A stretch of DNA of 64,000 nt, from contig NC_083517.1 of assembly GCF_032362555.1 (NCBI RefSeq), forward strand, positions 5,414,001 through 5,478,000, given 5' to 3'. Shown here one piece after another: positions 20,811 through 33,400 of the stretch. The DNA comes from Amyelois transitella. Its lineage: Eukaryota > Arthropoda > Insecta > Lepidoptera > Pyralidae. How positions within the stretch are numbered: the stretch's first letter is position 1; every line of letters begins with the position of its first letter. Below the pieces are notes generated by a model. The model ran no database searches, was not told the origin of the DNA, and was given only the letters and a program-made list of their open reading frames with translations. The translations under genes were made by a program, and so were the position numbers.

Positions 20811-22192
20811 TGACATGAATTACGTACCTGCGCTGGATCACATTTTCCATCGAATGAAATCTAGATTTATTTGGTCCCCTTTTTTAAACGCTTTTTGCAA
20901 GGAATAAAATGGATTTATTTTTGAATTGGAACCAAGCATAGATACTTACCTATAGATGTATATAACCAATACAATGGCCGTGCCTGATAGAGTGCATAGA
21001 TATAGTACCTACAACACATGAAACAAATATAGTTTTTTCTAGTGTTGCCTTATATGTTGGTAAGTCCTACATATTATGCGTAATACAAATATTTTTTTTT
21101 ATTAATCGCATTAAAGAGTATCTCCAAGAACTTAGTGAACTTAGAAAATATACCAACACTATAAAGTAAACTCCGCGTAACATTTTTACATAGCAATAGT
21201 TTCCCCAAAAGTGTTGTCATACTGTAAGCAAAAATTACAAGAAATGCAAAAAAAAAATATATATTTTTAATCAATTATTATTTTTGCGGAAAATTGTTCC
21301 ACAATATTACCAATACATCTATTTCCCTTATGAGATAGGCTATAATTTGGCCGATGCCTTGGTAACCTATCACTATTTTCATTCTCAATTTCATCATTAA
21401 GCTGTGTGGAACATCAAGTATACCGGAGCGGCAGCGAATCTTAGCATGCTTGAGTCTGTGTATATATATTATTATATATGTTCGATGATCACAGTGGCAG
21501 CTGAATCTTGAAATTGTGGCGTCCAAGTACTGTGTGTGGGCCGTCATATGGCACTATCAGCGGGCTTCTGACCATGTCATTACGGGCAAACATAACTGCA
21601 CGTTGGCAGTTCTTTGTTAACAAAAGGATTCTTGCTTGTTGCTATTTTCTTCTAGACAGGCGCTACAGACAAATTCGACCTTTTCTTTCTTCGACTTTGT
21701 AGGTATGAAGAAATCGAACGGAACTCGTAGCGTAGACCCATATGTCATCAGTGCGGGGCTGGTGTTGCATCCCTTTGTTCAGTGCACGCACTGCCTCCCT
21801 TACGGGGTAGGCAGAGCCAACAGTCTCATAAGGCTCTAATGATGGCAAGAGGAGCTGGAACAACGTGGACAGAAAAGACCTATCTACAGTCTTCTGTAGA
21901 TAGGTAGTTGCAACATCAGCAGCAATAGTAACGACAAAATAGCAGCGATTGATACTGTGGCGAAATCTATACGCCACAAATCACAAAAATAAAAAATAAA
22001 ATCACGCGATGCAAAGATTTGACGGATTGGAGCTATATATACAACCTCCGACGACGACAATGACCTTCAGAGCCACGGTTCCCCAGGCATAACACCTAGC
22101 CTGGCGTAAGATCTTCCCTAAAGTGGCGGTCTAACCGAATCATCGCTCCCGCTACAATATTATTACTTTTACTCAAATATCAGTAACCTATC
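20811..22192. other. Spacer with old repeats
   Basis: No exon recognised. About 21540-21900 is less AT-rich and looks like decayed repeat sequence: it has a CTTACGGGGTAGGCAGAGCC piece resembling the retroposon family and the inverted words CTATCTACAGTCTTCTGTAGATAG near 21880. At 21945-22160 lies a repeat (ACGCCACAAATCACAAAAAT through CCGAATCATCGCTCCCGC) whose inverted counterpart is at 25310-25530. Confidence 0.4.
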
Positions 22193-22440
22193 TTACATAC
22201 AAATGGTCACGTCTATATGCCTTGCGGGGTAGACAGAACCAACAGTCTTGAAAAGACTGAATAGCCACGTTCAGCTATTTGGCTTAATGATAGAATTAAG
22301 ATTCAAATAGTGACAGTTTGCTAACCCATCGCCTAAAAAAGAATCCCAAGTTTGTAAGCCTATCCCTTAGTCGCCTTTTACGACATCCATGCGAAAGAGA
22401 TGTAGTGGTCCTATTCTTTTTTGTATTGGTGTCGGATGTC
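22193..22440 (-). repeat. TATG-tailed retroposon, nearly complete copy
   Basis: Read on the minus strand, it runs from a GACATCCGACACC-like head through CCACTACATCTC, GGGATAGGCTTACAAACTTG, CAATTCTATCATTAAG and GACTGTTGGTTCTGTCTACC to the constant 3' end GGCATATAGACGTGACC and a short CATA/TATG repeat. Many copies elsewhere in the window are cut at the other end but keep this 3' end, which is the behaviour of a retroposon. Confidence 0.7.
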
Positions 22441-23162
22441 TATCGATTGGTATAAATTCTTTGCTATCCAAAGACTACAAATTTTACTCTTTCTTTGTTT
22501 GGTTGGCTTTAGGGATTGAGATTCTTTCCGAAAAAAAAAAACGATTTTTGAATCGATCCGAATCGTAAGCGGATGTATTATTCACAGAAATGTCAAGATC
22601 TGAAATATCGATTTCTAAAATATCGATTTTTTTCAAGTTTGTATTTTAATGTAGGAATCCATTTTATGAAAAACAAGATAGTTAACTATAACCGATCTCT
22701 TACTAGTAAAATCAGTTTTTATTTTAGTTCAGGGAATTCGACACATTACAATTATTTAAATACCATAACGAAGTCAGATCAAGTATGAGAGAAGATATTA
22801 ATATTCAAAATGTATTTATTATATGAAAAACTTAAAGCTCCAAATGCTTCATATCTAAATTAAGAAAAAATCGAATGACGATTTTCAAGGGTGCAACATC
22901 GATTTCCTGGATCGTTTAGAACAGCAAATCAATTAAAAAAATCGATCTTTTGGACTTGATAAATCATTAATCGATGTCAGAATCTGACATTGATTCATTG
23001 ATTTTTCGTCGTCAAGTAATGACGATCTGACATTCTGACACTTCTGACAGTCAGACAGATCGTCATTCCTAGTGGACTTGAGGACGATTTGTTTTGAGTG
23101 AGGTTATAAAAATTAATAACTAAAAAACGACTAGATACCAAAGTAGTATAATATTTGTTATA
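22441..23162. other. Spacer upstream of mRpL38
   Basis: No gene seen. The region contains many ATCGAT and AATCGATT words (22545-22975), like those in the hAT elements, so it may hold a decayed relative. The 100-200 bases before 23163 should contain the mRpL38 promoter; no TATA box is evident there. Confidence 0.35.
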
Positions 23163-25915
23163 ATGCTGAAGACATTTCGTGGAGCCTGGTTAGCCAATGT
23201 CCAATTTCAACAAATTCGATTGGAGCACAGAATTAGAGGCAAAGCCCCAATATATTGCAGAACTATAAAAGAACGTTTAGACGAGTTAAATAACAATGAT
23301 GAAGTTTATACTACTAGAATCGATATAGGAATGCCACCTGCAAAGTAAGTGATCTTGAGAACCTTTATTTTGGATAATTAATTTTATATAGATTTCAGAG
23401 AACCATCCAGACAAAAAATTTCTTACTACTAATGCCAAAAGGATGGTAGCGAAACTAGAAAACAGATTACTGTTTTCTAGTTTCGCTACCATCCTTTTGG
23501 CATATTTACCTAATGGATGTTGGTTGAATGTTAAATTTGGGTGTTTTGTTTCAGAAAGACATCAAATTTACGCACAGAGCGATTAGAGCATGTAAAAAAA
23601 TTGAAAAATGATAAAAATTTAGAACAATTGGCAAGAAATCATTCATTAGACATTGATTTATCTGAAGCAAGGAAGGACTGGCTAAAATCTAATTCGCCAT
23701 ATCATAAGAGACAAATTATTGAACACTATGGTATATTTGAGCATTTATATGGAGAAGGTTACTTTATCCCATTTATAAATTTGGATATTCAGTTCAAACT
23801 TAATGATGATTTGTTCTTGCCTGTTTGTTGTGGCAATGTAATTAAACCTTCTGAAGCATTGGAGTATCCTACAGTTAGTTATGAATCTGATGGTGCTTCA
23901 CTCTGGACCCTTGCTCTGACTAGTTTAGATGGACATTTAACGGAGGGTGACAAGGAGTATGTGCATTGGTTGGTAGCCAACATTCCGGGAGATGCTATTG
24001 AGAAAGGTGATACACTTGTGGAGTATTTACGTCCATTTCCAGTAAAAGGAACTGGATACCATAGATATGTGTTTGTGTTGTACAAGCAGGAAGGGAAAAT
24101 ATCATATGATCTAGATAAAGGTAAGTAAATTATTAAACAAAAATTGGTTGTCTGTAAAGTCGGTTTGCTGACGATAGTTGAACATGTGACAACGTCTTAA
24201 GAAAATACTGATGGAATGGTAGTATTTTTCAAAAGAAAATTTTAATTTAATTTGTTTAATAGATTTGTATGTATAAAGAGGAGATATAAGCTGCCAAATG
24301 CAAAGGCCGATTGTTCCTTTTTGTCGCTCATTCTGTGCTCTCGCTTGCACTTCAAGCCTTACATGGTACACCTCAGAGTGAGGTAACGCCCCATGAGTCA
24401 TCTTTTTTGTGCATGCAGCGGGCTCAATCGAAAATAAGACTTTGTCTCGTCAAAAATATATAAATTCTATTTCTACAGCAATTTCTGATTATTCACATTA
24501 ATCTAGAGCAATTTTCAATGCTGGTCTGGTGGTCAAAGTAAAAATTTGGTGTGTGTCAGTTGTTTATCTTCCCATGCATGGTTTTGATATACTCTCAAAA
24601 TCTGCATGGGATTAGCAATTAAGTTCAGATATTTGGTGATGGCTAGCAACAAGTTTCTACATCAAGCAAGCTACTTGAATTCTCATTCTATCATGAAGCC
24701 TTAAAAGTTAAAAATGGCATATTTGTCAACCCCATAAGGGATAAAGATGTTAATCTTTCTCAATTCAAACAAGATATCCATACTAATATAAATGTGAAAA
24801 TGAGTTTGTTTGTTTCCTTTACACAGTTATACCACTGAACTGAACTCCATGTAATTTTGTAAACATATAGTTTGGAGTATGGAGGAAGACAAAGGTTGGT
24901 TACCTTTCATCTTGGTAAAAACTGTGGTTCCTAGTAGTTGTATTATTTTGTTGGTAGCGCTAAATGCGTGATGAACTGGTGAAGTTGTACATCCAAATAT
25001 TTTTCTTTATTCGTTTGATTTTTTTAATGGATTAAATTATTTTGACAATACATTTCAGTGAATGTGTCATCACCTCTGAAGAACAGGACATTTGTGACTA
25101 GGGATTGGTATAAACAATACCAGGACATGATAACTCCAACAGGACTAGCATTTTTCCAGTGCGATTGGGATGACAGTGTTAAAGATTACTTTCACAACAC
25201 ATTGAAGATGAAAGAGCCAAGTATGTCAATATTTTATAGAATATAAAAAAATGATAATTGAAAAAAATATATATCAAAAGTTGTCCTTTGTTTTGTATAA
25301 AAGATTCTTAGTTATAACACAAGCGGGAGCGATGGCTCGGCTCGACCGCTACCAAAGGGAAAATCTTTCGCCAGGCTAGGTGTTATGCCTGGGGAACCGC
25401 GGTTCCGACGATGTTGTGTCGGATCTTTGCTTGCGCGATTTAGGTTTTTCGCTGTTTTTCACTGATAGCGTTGCGCGATTTTATTTTTATTTTGTGACTT
25501 GTGGCGTATATATGTCGCCACAGATAAATCAATTTGAAAAACTATTCAGGAAGTGCCTAAAACCTTAAACTAAGAATATTGATTTTACTCAAACATTTTG
25601 AAGTTCAACCTGTAGAATTAATATAATTGCCTTTTTTCAGTCTACGAATATGACTTCCCAGCACCATACATAAGGCCGCAAGAATGGTTCCCTCGCCGCA
25701 AACCATTCAATCTCTACATGGATAAATATCGGGATCCAAAGGAAATAAATAAGGAGTATGTACTGAGAAAACTGAAAAATGAGGACCCATTTAAAAAGCC
25801 ACCACCACCATTGCGTTTTCCTAATGCCCATCCATTCCCGAGAAATATGCCATCATGGTTAAGACTTCACGAAAAGAAGATCAGACTAGGCTGGGGCAGA
25901 GTAAATGAAATCTAG
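23163..25915 (+). CDS. mRpL38: Mitochondrial large-subunit ribosomal protein mL38
   Basis: Four exons join in frame: 23163-23344, 23555-24120, 25059-25220 and 25641-25915, giving 1185 nt or 394 residues; all introns are GT-AG. The product matches mL38 (MRPL38): a basic N-terminus suited to mitochondrial import ([23 protein letters not shown]), then a long N-terminal part, then a phosphatidylethanolamine-binding-protein-like fold (about 145-265) with [12 protein letters not shown] and the [12 protein letters not shown] motif, then a mitoribosome-specific tail with [31 protein letters not shown] and [16 protein letters not shown]. It is a structural protein of the mitochondrial 39S/54S subunit. 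The length fits insect members. Intron 1 is only 210 nt and carries a perfect 34-bp palindrome; intron 3 carries a repeat that is inverted relative to one at 21945. Confidence 0.95.
23432..23503. repeat. Perfect 34-bp palindrome in mRpL38 intron 1
   Basis: The left arm 23432-23465 (begins ATGCCAAAAGGATGGTAGCG) and the right arm 23470-23503 are exact reverse complements over all 34 positions, separated by the four bases ATTA. It occupies the middle of a 210-nt intron and in the transcript would form one uninterrupted hairpin. No TIR-like ends or target duplication are visible. Confidence 0.93.
25310..25530 (-). repeat. Interspersed repeat, inverted copy of 21945-22160
   Basis: It lies in mRpL38 intron 3. 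Shared words are GCGGGAGCGATG, CGCCAGGCTAGGTGTTATGC, CTGGGGAACCG and ACTTGTGGCGTATATA, each found as the complement at 21945-22160. A fragment of the same family (GCCACAAGTCACAAAAATAA) is at 5555-5580, in intron 2 of the SVOP gene. Family not identified. Confidence 0.6.
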
Positions 25916-27454
25916 TGTGTTGAAGAGGTTAAACTAATTAAATATAGAGGTAGTTAAAATTTTTAGATAATTTGTTTTTCTTTTATTTAACCCCTGGTAA
26001 CCCCGCGGCCCCGACCACTCAAAATGTAAGATACAATAATTTATTCGATAAATTCTCTTAGTTGACCCCTACTCCATAAAAGGACCCTGAGTACCAAGTT
26101 TCAAGTCTCTAACCTAGCGGTTTGGGCTGTACATTGTCCGTCAATAACTCAGTCACGAGAGTTTTATATTTATATGTATATAGATTTTAAAGCCTAGTTT
26201 TGCAAAAACGGAAACTAACGAGCGAGTGGCGGAAAATAGAAATAAACAGCATAGGAGTTTCTGATTGGCCCGAGTCTTGGTTGGTTGTTAACATAAGTAT
26301 TTAGGTAAAATCTCGAACTTTTTATTACTTGATGTAAACGAACATTTACATCGAAAATGAGGTGAAATAAAAAGCTTGATATATACTTACACAATTTTAT
26401 TAAACGTCAAAATAAAATGTGACTATGTAGGTATAATATAGTTCCTATTTTATTAATATTACGAAACTATTAAATGCTTATAGGTTATATTGGGAAATTA
26501 GTACATAAAGCAAAATAACATTCAGATTTCCTTAATGAATCAAATGTTTGTGTAAAACAGGGACATTTCCGAAAGTATTTTGCGAGTCACAAATTGGAAC
26601 TGTTTTTGGACGCTACTTAATGCAGATTAACAAATGGAGATGTTAACAATTAATTGTCGTAATGATAAGTTACGGAGAGGATAGATACTTATTATAACAA
26701 AAAAATTGTAACTCACCAATAATATTTTAATTACTAAGTGAATTTAAGATTTTTAAAACTTTATTTGATCAAAAATAAGATTAAAATTCCACAATAATGA
26801 TTTAATGAAGATTAGGTCTTGCTAATAAATCTTCATTAAATCATTATTGCACCACTAAAGCACTTTTTCACTGAACTTTTTATCTGATTGAAATGTAACC
26901 AAAAAAATGCGTGTATTTGTTGATAATTTTACGTGGTAAAGAGTTGTGTGTGCTTATTTTTTATATCTTTGGATACATGTATATACAACGAAGTTCGGAA
27001 ATTTTTCAAAATAGTTGCAAAAATTCTGCCTCAGTATTTTAAGTCTTTTTCAATCACTTCAATGGAGAATTATCATAGCAATCCGTTATACTTTAAATTA
27101 TAAATAATTTTTACGAATTTTTATTTGGGAAAATTACTCGTGATCAAACTTTTAAGCCTATGAAAAGTATTCAGTGTAATAAAAAAATCATTGCCAAATT
27201 ATAATGTGTGATTGGAAAGTCAGTATCATGCAACGAAAAAACATTTGTGACAATAACGTGTTACAATCCGAATAAGTCAGTCTTATTTTGTATAATCTAT
27301 ATACAATTTGGTTAAAAAAGCAAATAGGAGAATTCATACAGAAAAAATCTACGACAGAATTTAATAACTTCGTACTTAAGATAAGATTGTACGAATAAAA
27401 CTGTAATGAATTTATAAAGTGTAATAGTTCTGCCACGTAGGAATGATACAATGT
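25916..27454. other. Spacer between convergent mRpL38 and ST13 genes
   Basis: The two genes point toward each other across about 1.5 kb. The stretch holds their 3' untranslated parts; for ST13 a minus-strand AATAAA word is visible near 27119. A decayed repeat lies at about 25980-26195 (with CAAGTTTCAAGTCTCTAACC and TCAATAACTCAGTCACGAGA), related to repeats at 62530-62990. A 22-bp inverted repeat lies at 26792-26849. Confidence 0.45.
26792..26849. repeat. Perfect 22-bp inverted repeat
   Basis: 26792-26813 (CAATAATGATTTAATGAAGATT, given here by its ends CAATAATGAT and TGAAGATT) is exactly complementary to 26828-26849, with a 14-base loop. It lies between two convergent 3' ends. It may be a chance product of AT-rich sequence or a local inverted duplication. 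Confidence 0.8.
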
Positions 27455-30400
27455 TTAATCTAGACCTACATCGTCATCTGTAGGCGGTTTGGGTCCAGCA
27501 TCAGGACCGCCAGCACCTCCAAAACCTGTAATTGATAGAGTAGTGGTAAATCAGAAACTATCTTCAGTTTTTCATACGATTATCACTACATAGTATAAAA
27601 CAAAGTCGCTATTTTAGTCTGTTTGTCTGTATGCTTAAATCTTTAAAATTACGCAACGGATTTCGATGCGGTTTTTTGTAACAGGTAGAGTGATTCAAGA
27701 GGAAGGTTTTTATGTATAATAACATTAATAATTTTGCACCCGTGCGAAGCCGGGGCGGGTCGCTAGTAAATAACAAATCAAAAGCAACATACCAGGGAAA
27801 CCTCCGGTGAACAAACCACCCGCTCCGCCCTTTCCAAGTTTCCCTTGCAGCTTCTCGATTACTGCAGCTACTTTAGGGTTATTCTGATATTTCACGAAGT
27901 TAGCGGGGTTAGAAGACACGTCTTGGAATGCTGCGGTCACTTCAGGATCCTGCACAAATTAAAGATAAAGGATTAATATTCTAATCCATGTCACTATCTG
28001 AATCACAATTCTATTAATGTTTATCTACGGCTGAATATGGCTAGGCTAGTCTATATAAAGTTGATATTTTGTGTTCAATAACTAGGTTACACATATATTG
28101 TTATTGTGGGGCTACCCAAAACAGGACAACCGGCACATTTAATTAAAATTGTCCAGCGAAAAATTAGATTAGTAGACTTGCGGTAAAGCACAATGCCAGT
28201 TATTATATTCTCCTGAATTACTTAGGTCTAACAACAGTGACATTTCTGTCTAAAACTAAACTAGTTGCGTTTAGATACGTTACAGTACTAAATGACAAAA
28301 AATATTTCCAGTGAGATTCGATTCGATTGGCACATTTATCTTTAACTAATGTTGTAACAAACGACCTTAATGGAATAAACAATTGTGGTTATACCTGGAA
28401 GGCGGCCATGATGTCTGGGTCCATGAGCAGGCTGCTGAAGTCCTGCGGGTTGAAGTTGAAGGCGCCGGGCGCCGCGCGCTCGCCGGCCGCCGCGCGCGCC
28501 GCGCGCTCGCGGGCCTCGCGCGCCCGCTGCACTCTCCGCAGCTTCTCGCGATGCTGCAAGGGTGCGTGATCGTTGGCGTCTTCATTGTTTTCGTAAATTA
28601 AATTAGCAATACAAAATTTACAAATTCATAAAAAATATTGAATAAATATCCTTTTTTGCTTTTGCGTGGGCTTTTGCGCCCATGTTAATTTCAAGGAAAA
28701 AGCAACTTATGTTACCTGCTCTCGAACGTACTCACGTACAAGTTGAGTTTTGTGTTACAATTTATGACATACATGAAATCATAAATCTTTCTCACTTTCC
28801 CAGAGGGGTACTACAGATTGGCAATCTTCTGCAAGACATGGCCCTACCAGTATAAAAGGCTCTCTTGCATTTCATCTGCTGAGTAGAACATCCAGGATAG
28901 TTGGAAATAACAAACACCAAGATGATGATGATTAGAAATAAAGATTGAATAATTCATTACTTCTTTCTCCTCCTTTTTTCTTTGAACACTGAGCTTGTGC
29001 TGGCGCAGTTTCTCAGCATTAGGCTTCACTTCATGGAGCCACTCGTTAGCCTGGTCGTCATAGTCAATTTTCAGAGACTCGCACAGGTCATGAGATGCCT
29101 CCTCAAACTTCCCAAGCAACCTTTAAAATATTATATTTGGTTTATATTTCTTTCAGTCAAAACTCTTAATACCTTTACCATATATATGAAGAAACCGTGG
29201 GTACTCTTAAAAATTTAAATACTGTGAATACACTAGAATGTCACATTACAATTGGAACATTCATCATGGCAAGTTTCCTGTTGCATCTTTCTGAACGGCT
29301 TTTACAAGATACAGAAATAAGTAGTATTCAAAATAATCGTTTACCTATAGGCACGTCCGCGAAACTTGTATGCTGCAGCACTATCACAGTTCAGCTCCAA
29401 AGCCCTTGTGCAGTCCTTGATGCATGCATTGGGCTTATTGAGCTTGAGGTAAACCTGAAAACAAATGAAGAATTTTATGTCATAGCGTATAGCATGCCAT
29501 GGCTCTGGTCATAAATCTATACCTCATTTACAACATGTATGTTTGTGATAGTGTTTTTTCAAGATCAGTTCTGAATCTCTTTGAAGATCTCTGAAGACGT
29601 AAAAGAATTTTCTGATCTTCTTTTGTCAACAATAATGCTATTAGAAACACCTAATAAATTGCATGTAATAGCAAATAAACATAGATTTCAGATATAGTAA
29701 AATTTACTGAGAATATTCACTCTAATAAGGCCCCCAAAATAAGGTGGCGAAACAGCTGACAACTTTCAAGTTCAAACAGTCATAGTGAAATAAAAAGTTG
29801 TTCTAATAGAAAGTTTTCCATTTTTATACTTACTTGAGCCCTTTTAGCAAATAATAAAGCACTTTGTGGGTTGAGCAATATGGCTTCATTGTAGAGTTTC
29901 AGGGCTTCATTGTATTGTTGCTCAGAGAATGCCCGCATTGCTTCTGAACGTTTCTCGTCAGATTGGTCACGCTCCTCATCGGTTATTTCCTCCTTCGACT
30001 CGTCACCCATTACTTGGCTATCGCTCAGAACATCTGGCTCTATAACTCCTAGAAAAATTATTATAGATAAATTTTAAATAAGTAGTTTTTCATGAAACCT
30101 ATACCATAGTAGAATATTATAAACCGTCTAATAGGCGACTAAGGGATAGGCTTACAAACTTGGGATTCTTTTTTAGGCGATGGGCTAGCTACCTATCACT
30201 ATTTGAATCTCAATTCTATCATTAAGCCAAATAGCTGAATTTGGCCATTAAGTCTTTTTAAGACTGTTGGCTCTGTCTACCCCATAAGGGATATAGATGT
30301 GACCATATGTATGTATGTATCTAATAGTAAAAGTTCAATATCATATAAATGCTTAACATTTAAGAAAGATTTTAAATGTACAGGACATTGAAAATCATGC

Positions 30401-33400
30401 CACTAATACCCACATATAAACCAACACCATAAGGTAGTTTCAAGTAATAAGTAAATAATTAATCTACTCTACTTAGATAGATAAACTCTTTATTGAGTTA
30501 CCATCACACGTAAAACAACATGCACAAAAGAGACAGAGATGTTACAAAGGCAGACTTGTCACTATAAAATCTTACCAAAATGTATTATTTTTATGCAAAT
30601 ATTACATTATCCTTTGCGCTCAATATTTGATTGGTGTAAGGGAGGTGGTCCAGGTATACCTGAGAGTGTCTACTAACATACATACATAAAATCACGTCTC
30701 TTTCCCGGAGGGGTAGGCAGAGACTACCTCTTTCCACTTGCCACGATCTCTGCATATTTTACTACTAACCTTCCATATTTAATTCCACATCAGACTCTGG
30801 TTCAGATTCATCATCTGACGATTGAGCAGTTTCTGGCTTGACACTTGCACCACTGAAAACAGCAACATATTGATTGTGTATCCGTACCAATATTCTAAAT
30901 GCGAAAGTCTGTCTGTCTGTCTGTTCCTCTTTCACGGCCGAACCACTGAACCGATTTTGATGAAATTTGGTATGTATATAGTTTAAGACCCGCGTTCAAA
31001 CATAGGCTACTTTTTTTTTCAAAGATCGACCCCCAAAATAGTCAAATGGGGGATTGAAAGTTTGTATGAAAATCATCATTCCGCTTTCACGCCTGAACCG
31101 CTGAACCGATTTTGATGAAATTTGGTATGTATATAGTTTAAGAATCGCGTTCAAACATAGGCTACTTTTTTTTTCGAAAATCGACCTCCAAAATAGTCAA
31201 ATGGGGGATTGAAAGTTTGTATGAAAATCATCATTCCGCTTTCACGCCTGAACCGCTGAACCGATTTTGATGAAATTTGGTATGTATATAGGTTAAGAAT
31301 CGCGTTCAAACATAGGCTACTTTTTTTTCGAAAATCGACCTCCATAATAGTAAAATGGGGGGGTGAAAGTTTGTATGAAAATCATCGTTCGGCTTTCACG
31401 CCTGAACCGCTGAACCGATTTTAATGAAATTTGAAATGCATATAGATTAAGATACGCGTTCAAAAAATAGCCCCCAAAACAGTTAAAGGGGGGGTGAATC
31501 ATCGTTCCGCTTTTACGGCCTATCTAGACCGATTTTGATGAAATTTGGTATGTATACAGTTTTAGTATTTTTATTTTAACGTCAACAGAAATTTATAATC
31601 TGTGAAAATGTCACCTGTCTAGCTAATACGGATCATGAGACACGCCTGGTGACAGGAGGATGGGTGAGTGGACAGACAAACTGACAGACAGACGGACACC
31701 AAAGTCGAGTAATAAGTGTTAATTTTTGATATGCAAAAAATTAGAAAATTTATTCCTTCAATGAACAATTTGTTTGATAATGTAGCTATAGATGGCGCCA
31801 CCATGTAATGTAAAAGTCGCTATCGTTTGTCGTTCGACAATCAATAAGACTTTTATGATTTTGAAAGCATTTTCAACCTTAGTTCATAAGTTGTTGGTCG
31901 TTTCGTATTCATGCTTGATGACGTTTCGTTGTGTCTTGTTCATTTGTATTGAAAATTGAAATATGTTCTAGTTGTTTTAGTTGGTTAAATTAAATATTAA
32001 TTTGATTTGTTTTTTTTTATTTGTTTAGGTCTGTATTTATATAGTACTTATTTATTATTTATAGGATTAGAGGTATTCATGTTTAGGGTTTAGATCTGCA
32101 ATTCTGTAGTATTATAGGTTTACTAGAGGCCGCCCGCGACTTCGTCCGCATGGAAACCCTATCAATCCCGCGGGAACTCTGGGATAAAAAGTAGCCTATG
32201 TGTTATTCTGGGTCTTCAGCTACCTACATACCAAATTTCATGATAATCGGTTCAGTAGTTTTTGCGTGAAAGAGTAACAAACATCCATACAAACTTTCGC
32301 CTTTATAATAGTAGTAGGATAAGTAGGTTAAGTTCTATAATATTTGGTTAAGTAGATTTTTTTTTGAATTATTAATTTGATTTAAATTCACGGTTAGATT
32401 AAAATATTGATTCAATTGCATTCCTATAGGGGTGAAATAGGGGTAGTAAGTTTGTATGAAACTTTGTCATTTTTAATGTTGCACACATGAAATGTAAGAT
32501 TGGTTTAGAAAAAATTCGAATACAGTAATAAGATTTAAAAAATTGCATTCCTATAGCGGTGAAATAGGGGTTGTAAATTTGTATGAAATTTCGACAATTT
32601 TAACGTTGGGCACATGAAATTTTAGAATTAAATTTTGGTTAGTATGAAATAATCATTAAAACATTGGATTTTGAAAACTGCATCTCGAGGGCGAAAAATG
32701 AGGGTTGGAAGTTTGATGAAACTTCGTTTTTTGACGGGTGTCGAAGTGTAAGAAGTCTTAAATATTGGTTAGTAAAAAATACGTATCATTTGCGGAAAGC
32801 AGGATGGCACTAAATAGAATGGGATGGGACAGGATAGGACTGGACGGGGCAGGACGAGACACAACAGGTTGGGATGGGACAGAACAGAAAGAGAAAAGAC
32901 GGGACAAGACGGGAGAAGCCATTATGAATTTAAATCAAATATTAACTTAAAACAGTCCTGCACGATACGGGATTAAAAAATGGGTGAAATTTTATGGTAT
33001 ATTCTTCACTACATAGTACAAAACAAAGTCGCTATTTTAGTCTGTTTGTCTGTATGCTTAAATCTTTAAAATTACACAACGGATTTTGATGCAGTTTTTT
33101 GTTACAGGTAGAGTGATTCAAGAGGAAGGTTTTTATGTATAATTTTTTCCGAATTTTGCACCCGTGCGAAGCTGGGGCGGGTCGCTAGTATGTATATATA
33201 AATATTATTATATTTAGCTTTCATGTTGGTTTGAAAAAAAAAAACATAGTGCATTCAATGCAAGTCAATGAAGACAAAGGCTTATTAAATTTGGATTATT
33301 ATTTTAGACATTGGGCTAGCAATATGTCACTATTTGAATCTTCATTCCAGTGGACTTTTGAAAATTAAGTACAAAAACAAGAAAGATGCATGGTAAAATT

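Noticed and set aside
28327-28601. Arg/Ala-rich open frames opposite ST13 exon 6
   Set aside because: They are by-products of the GC-rich exon on the other strand and have no support of their own.
30929-31560. A CRISPR-like repeat array
   Set aside because: Units are about 155 bp, contiguous and without unique spacers, in a eukaryotic intron. It is a tandem repeat of Helitron-like sequence.
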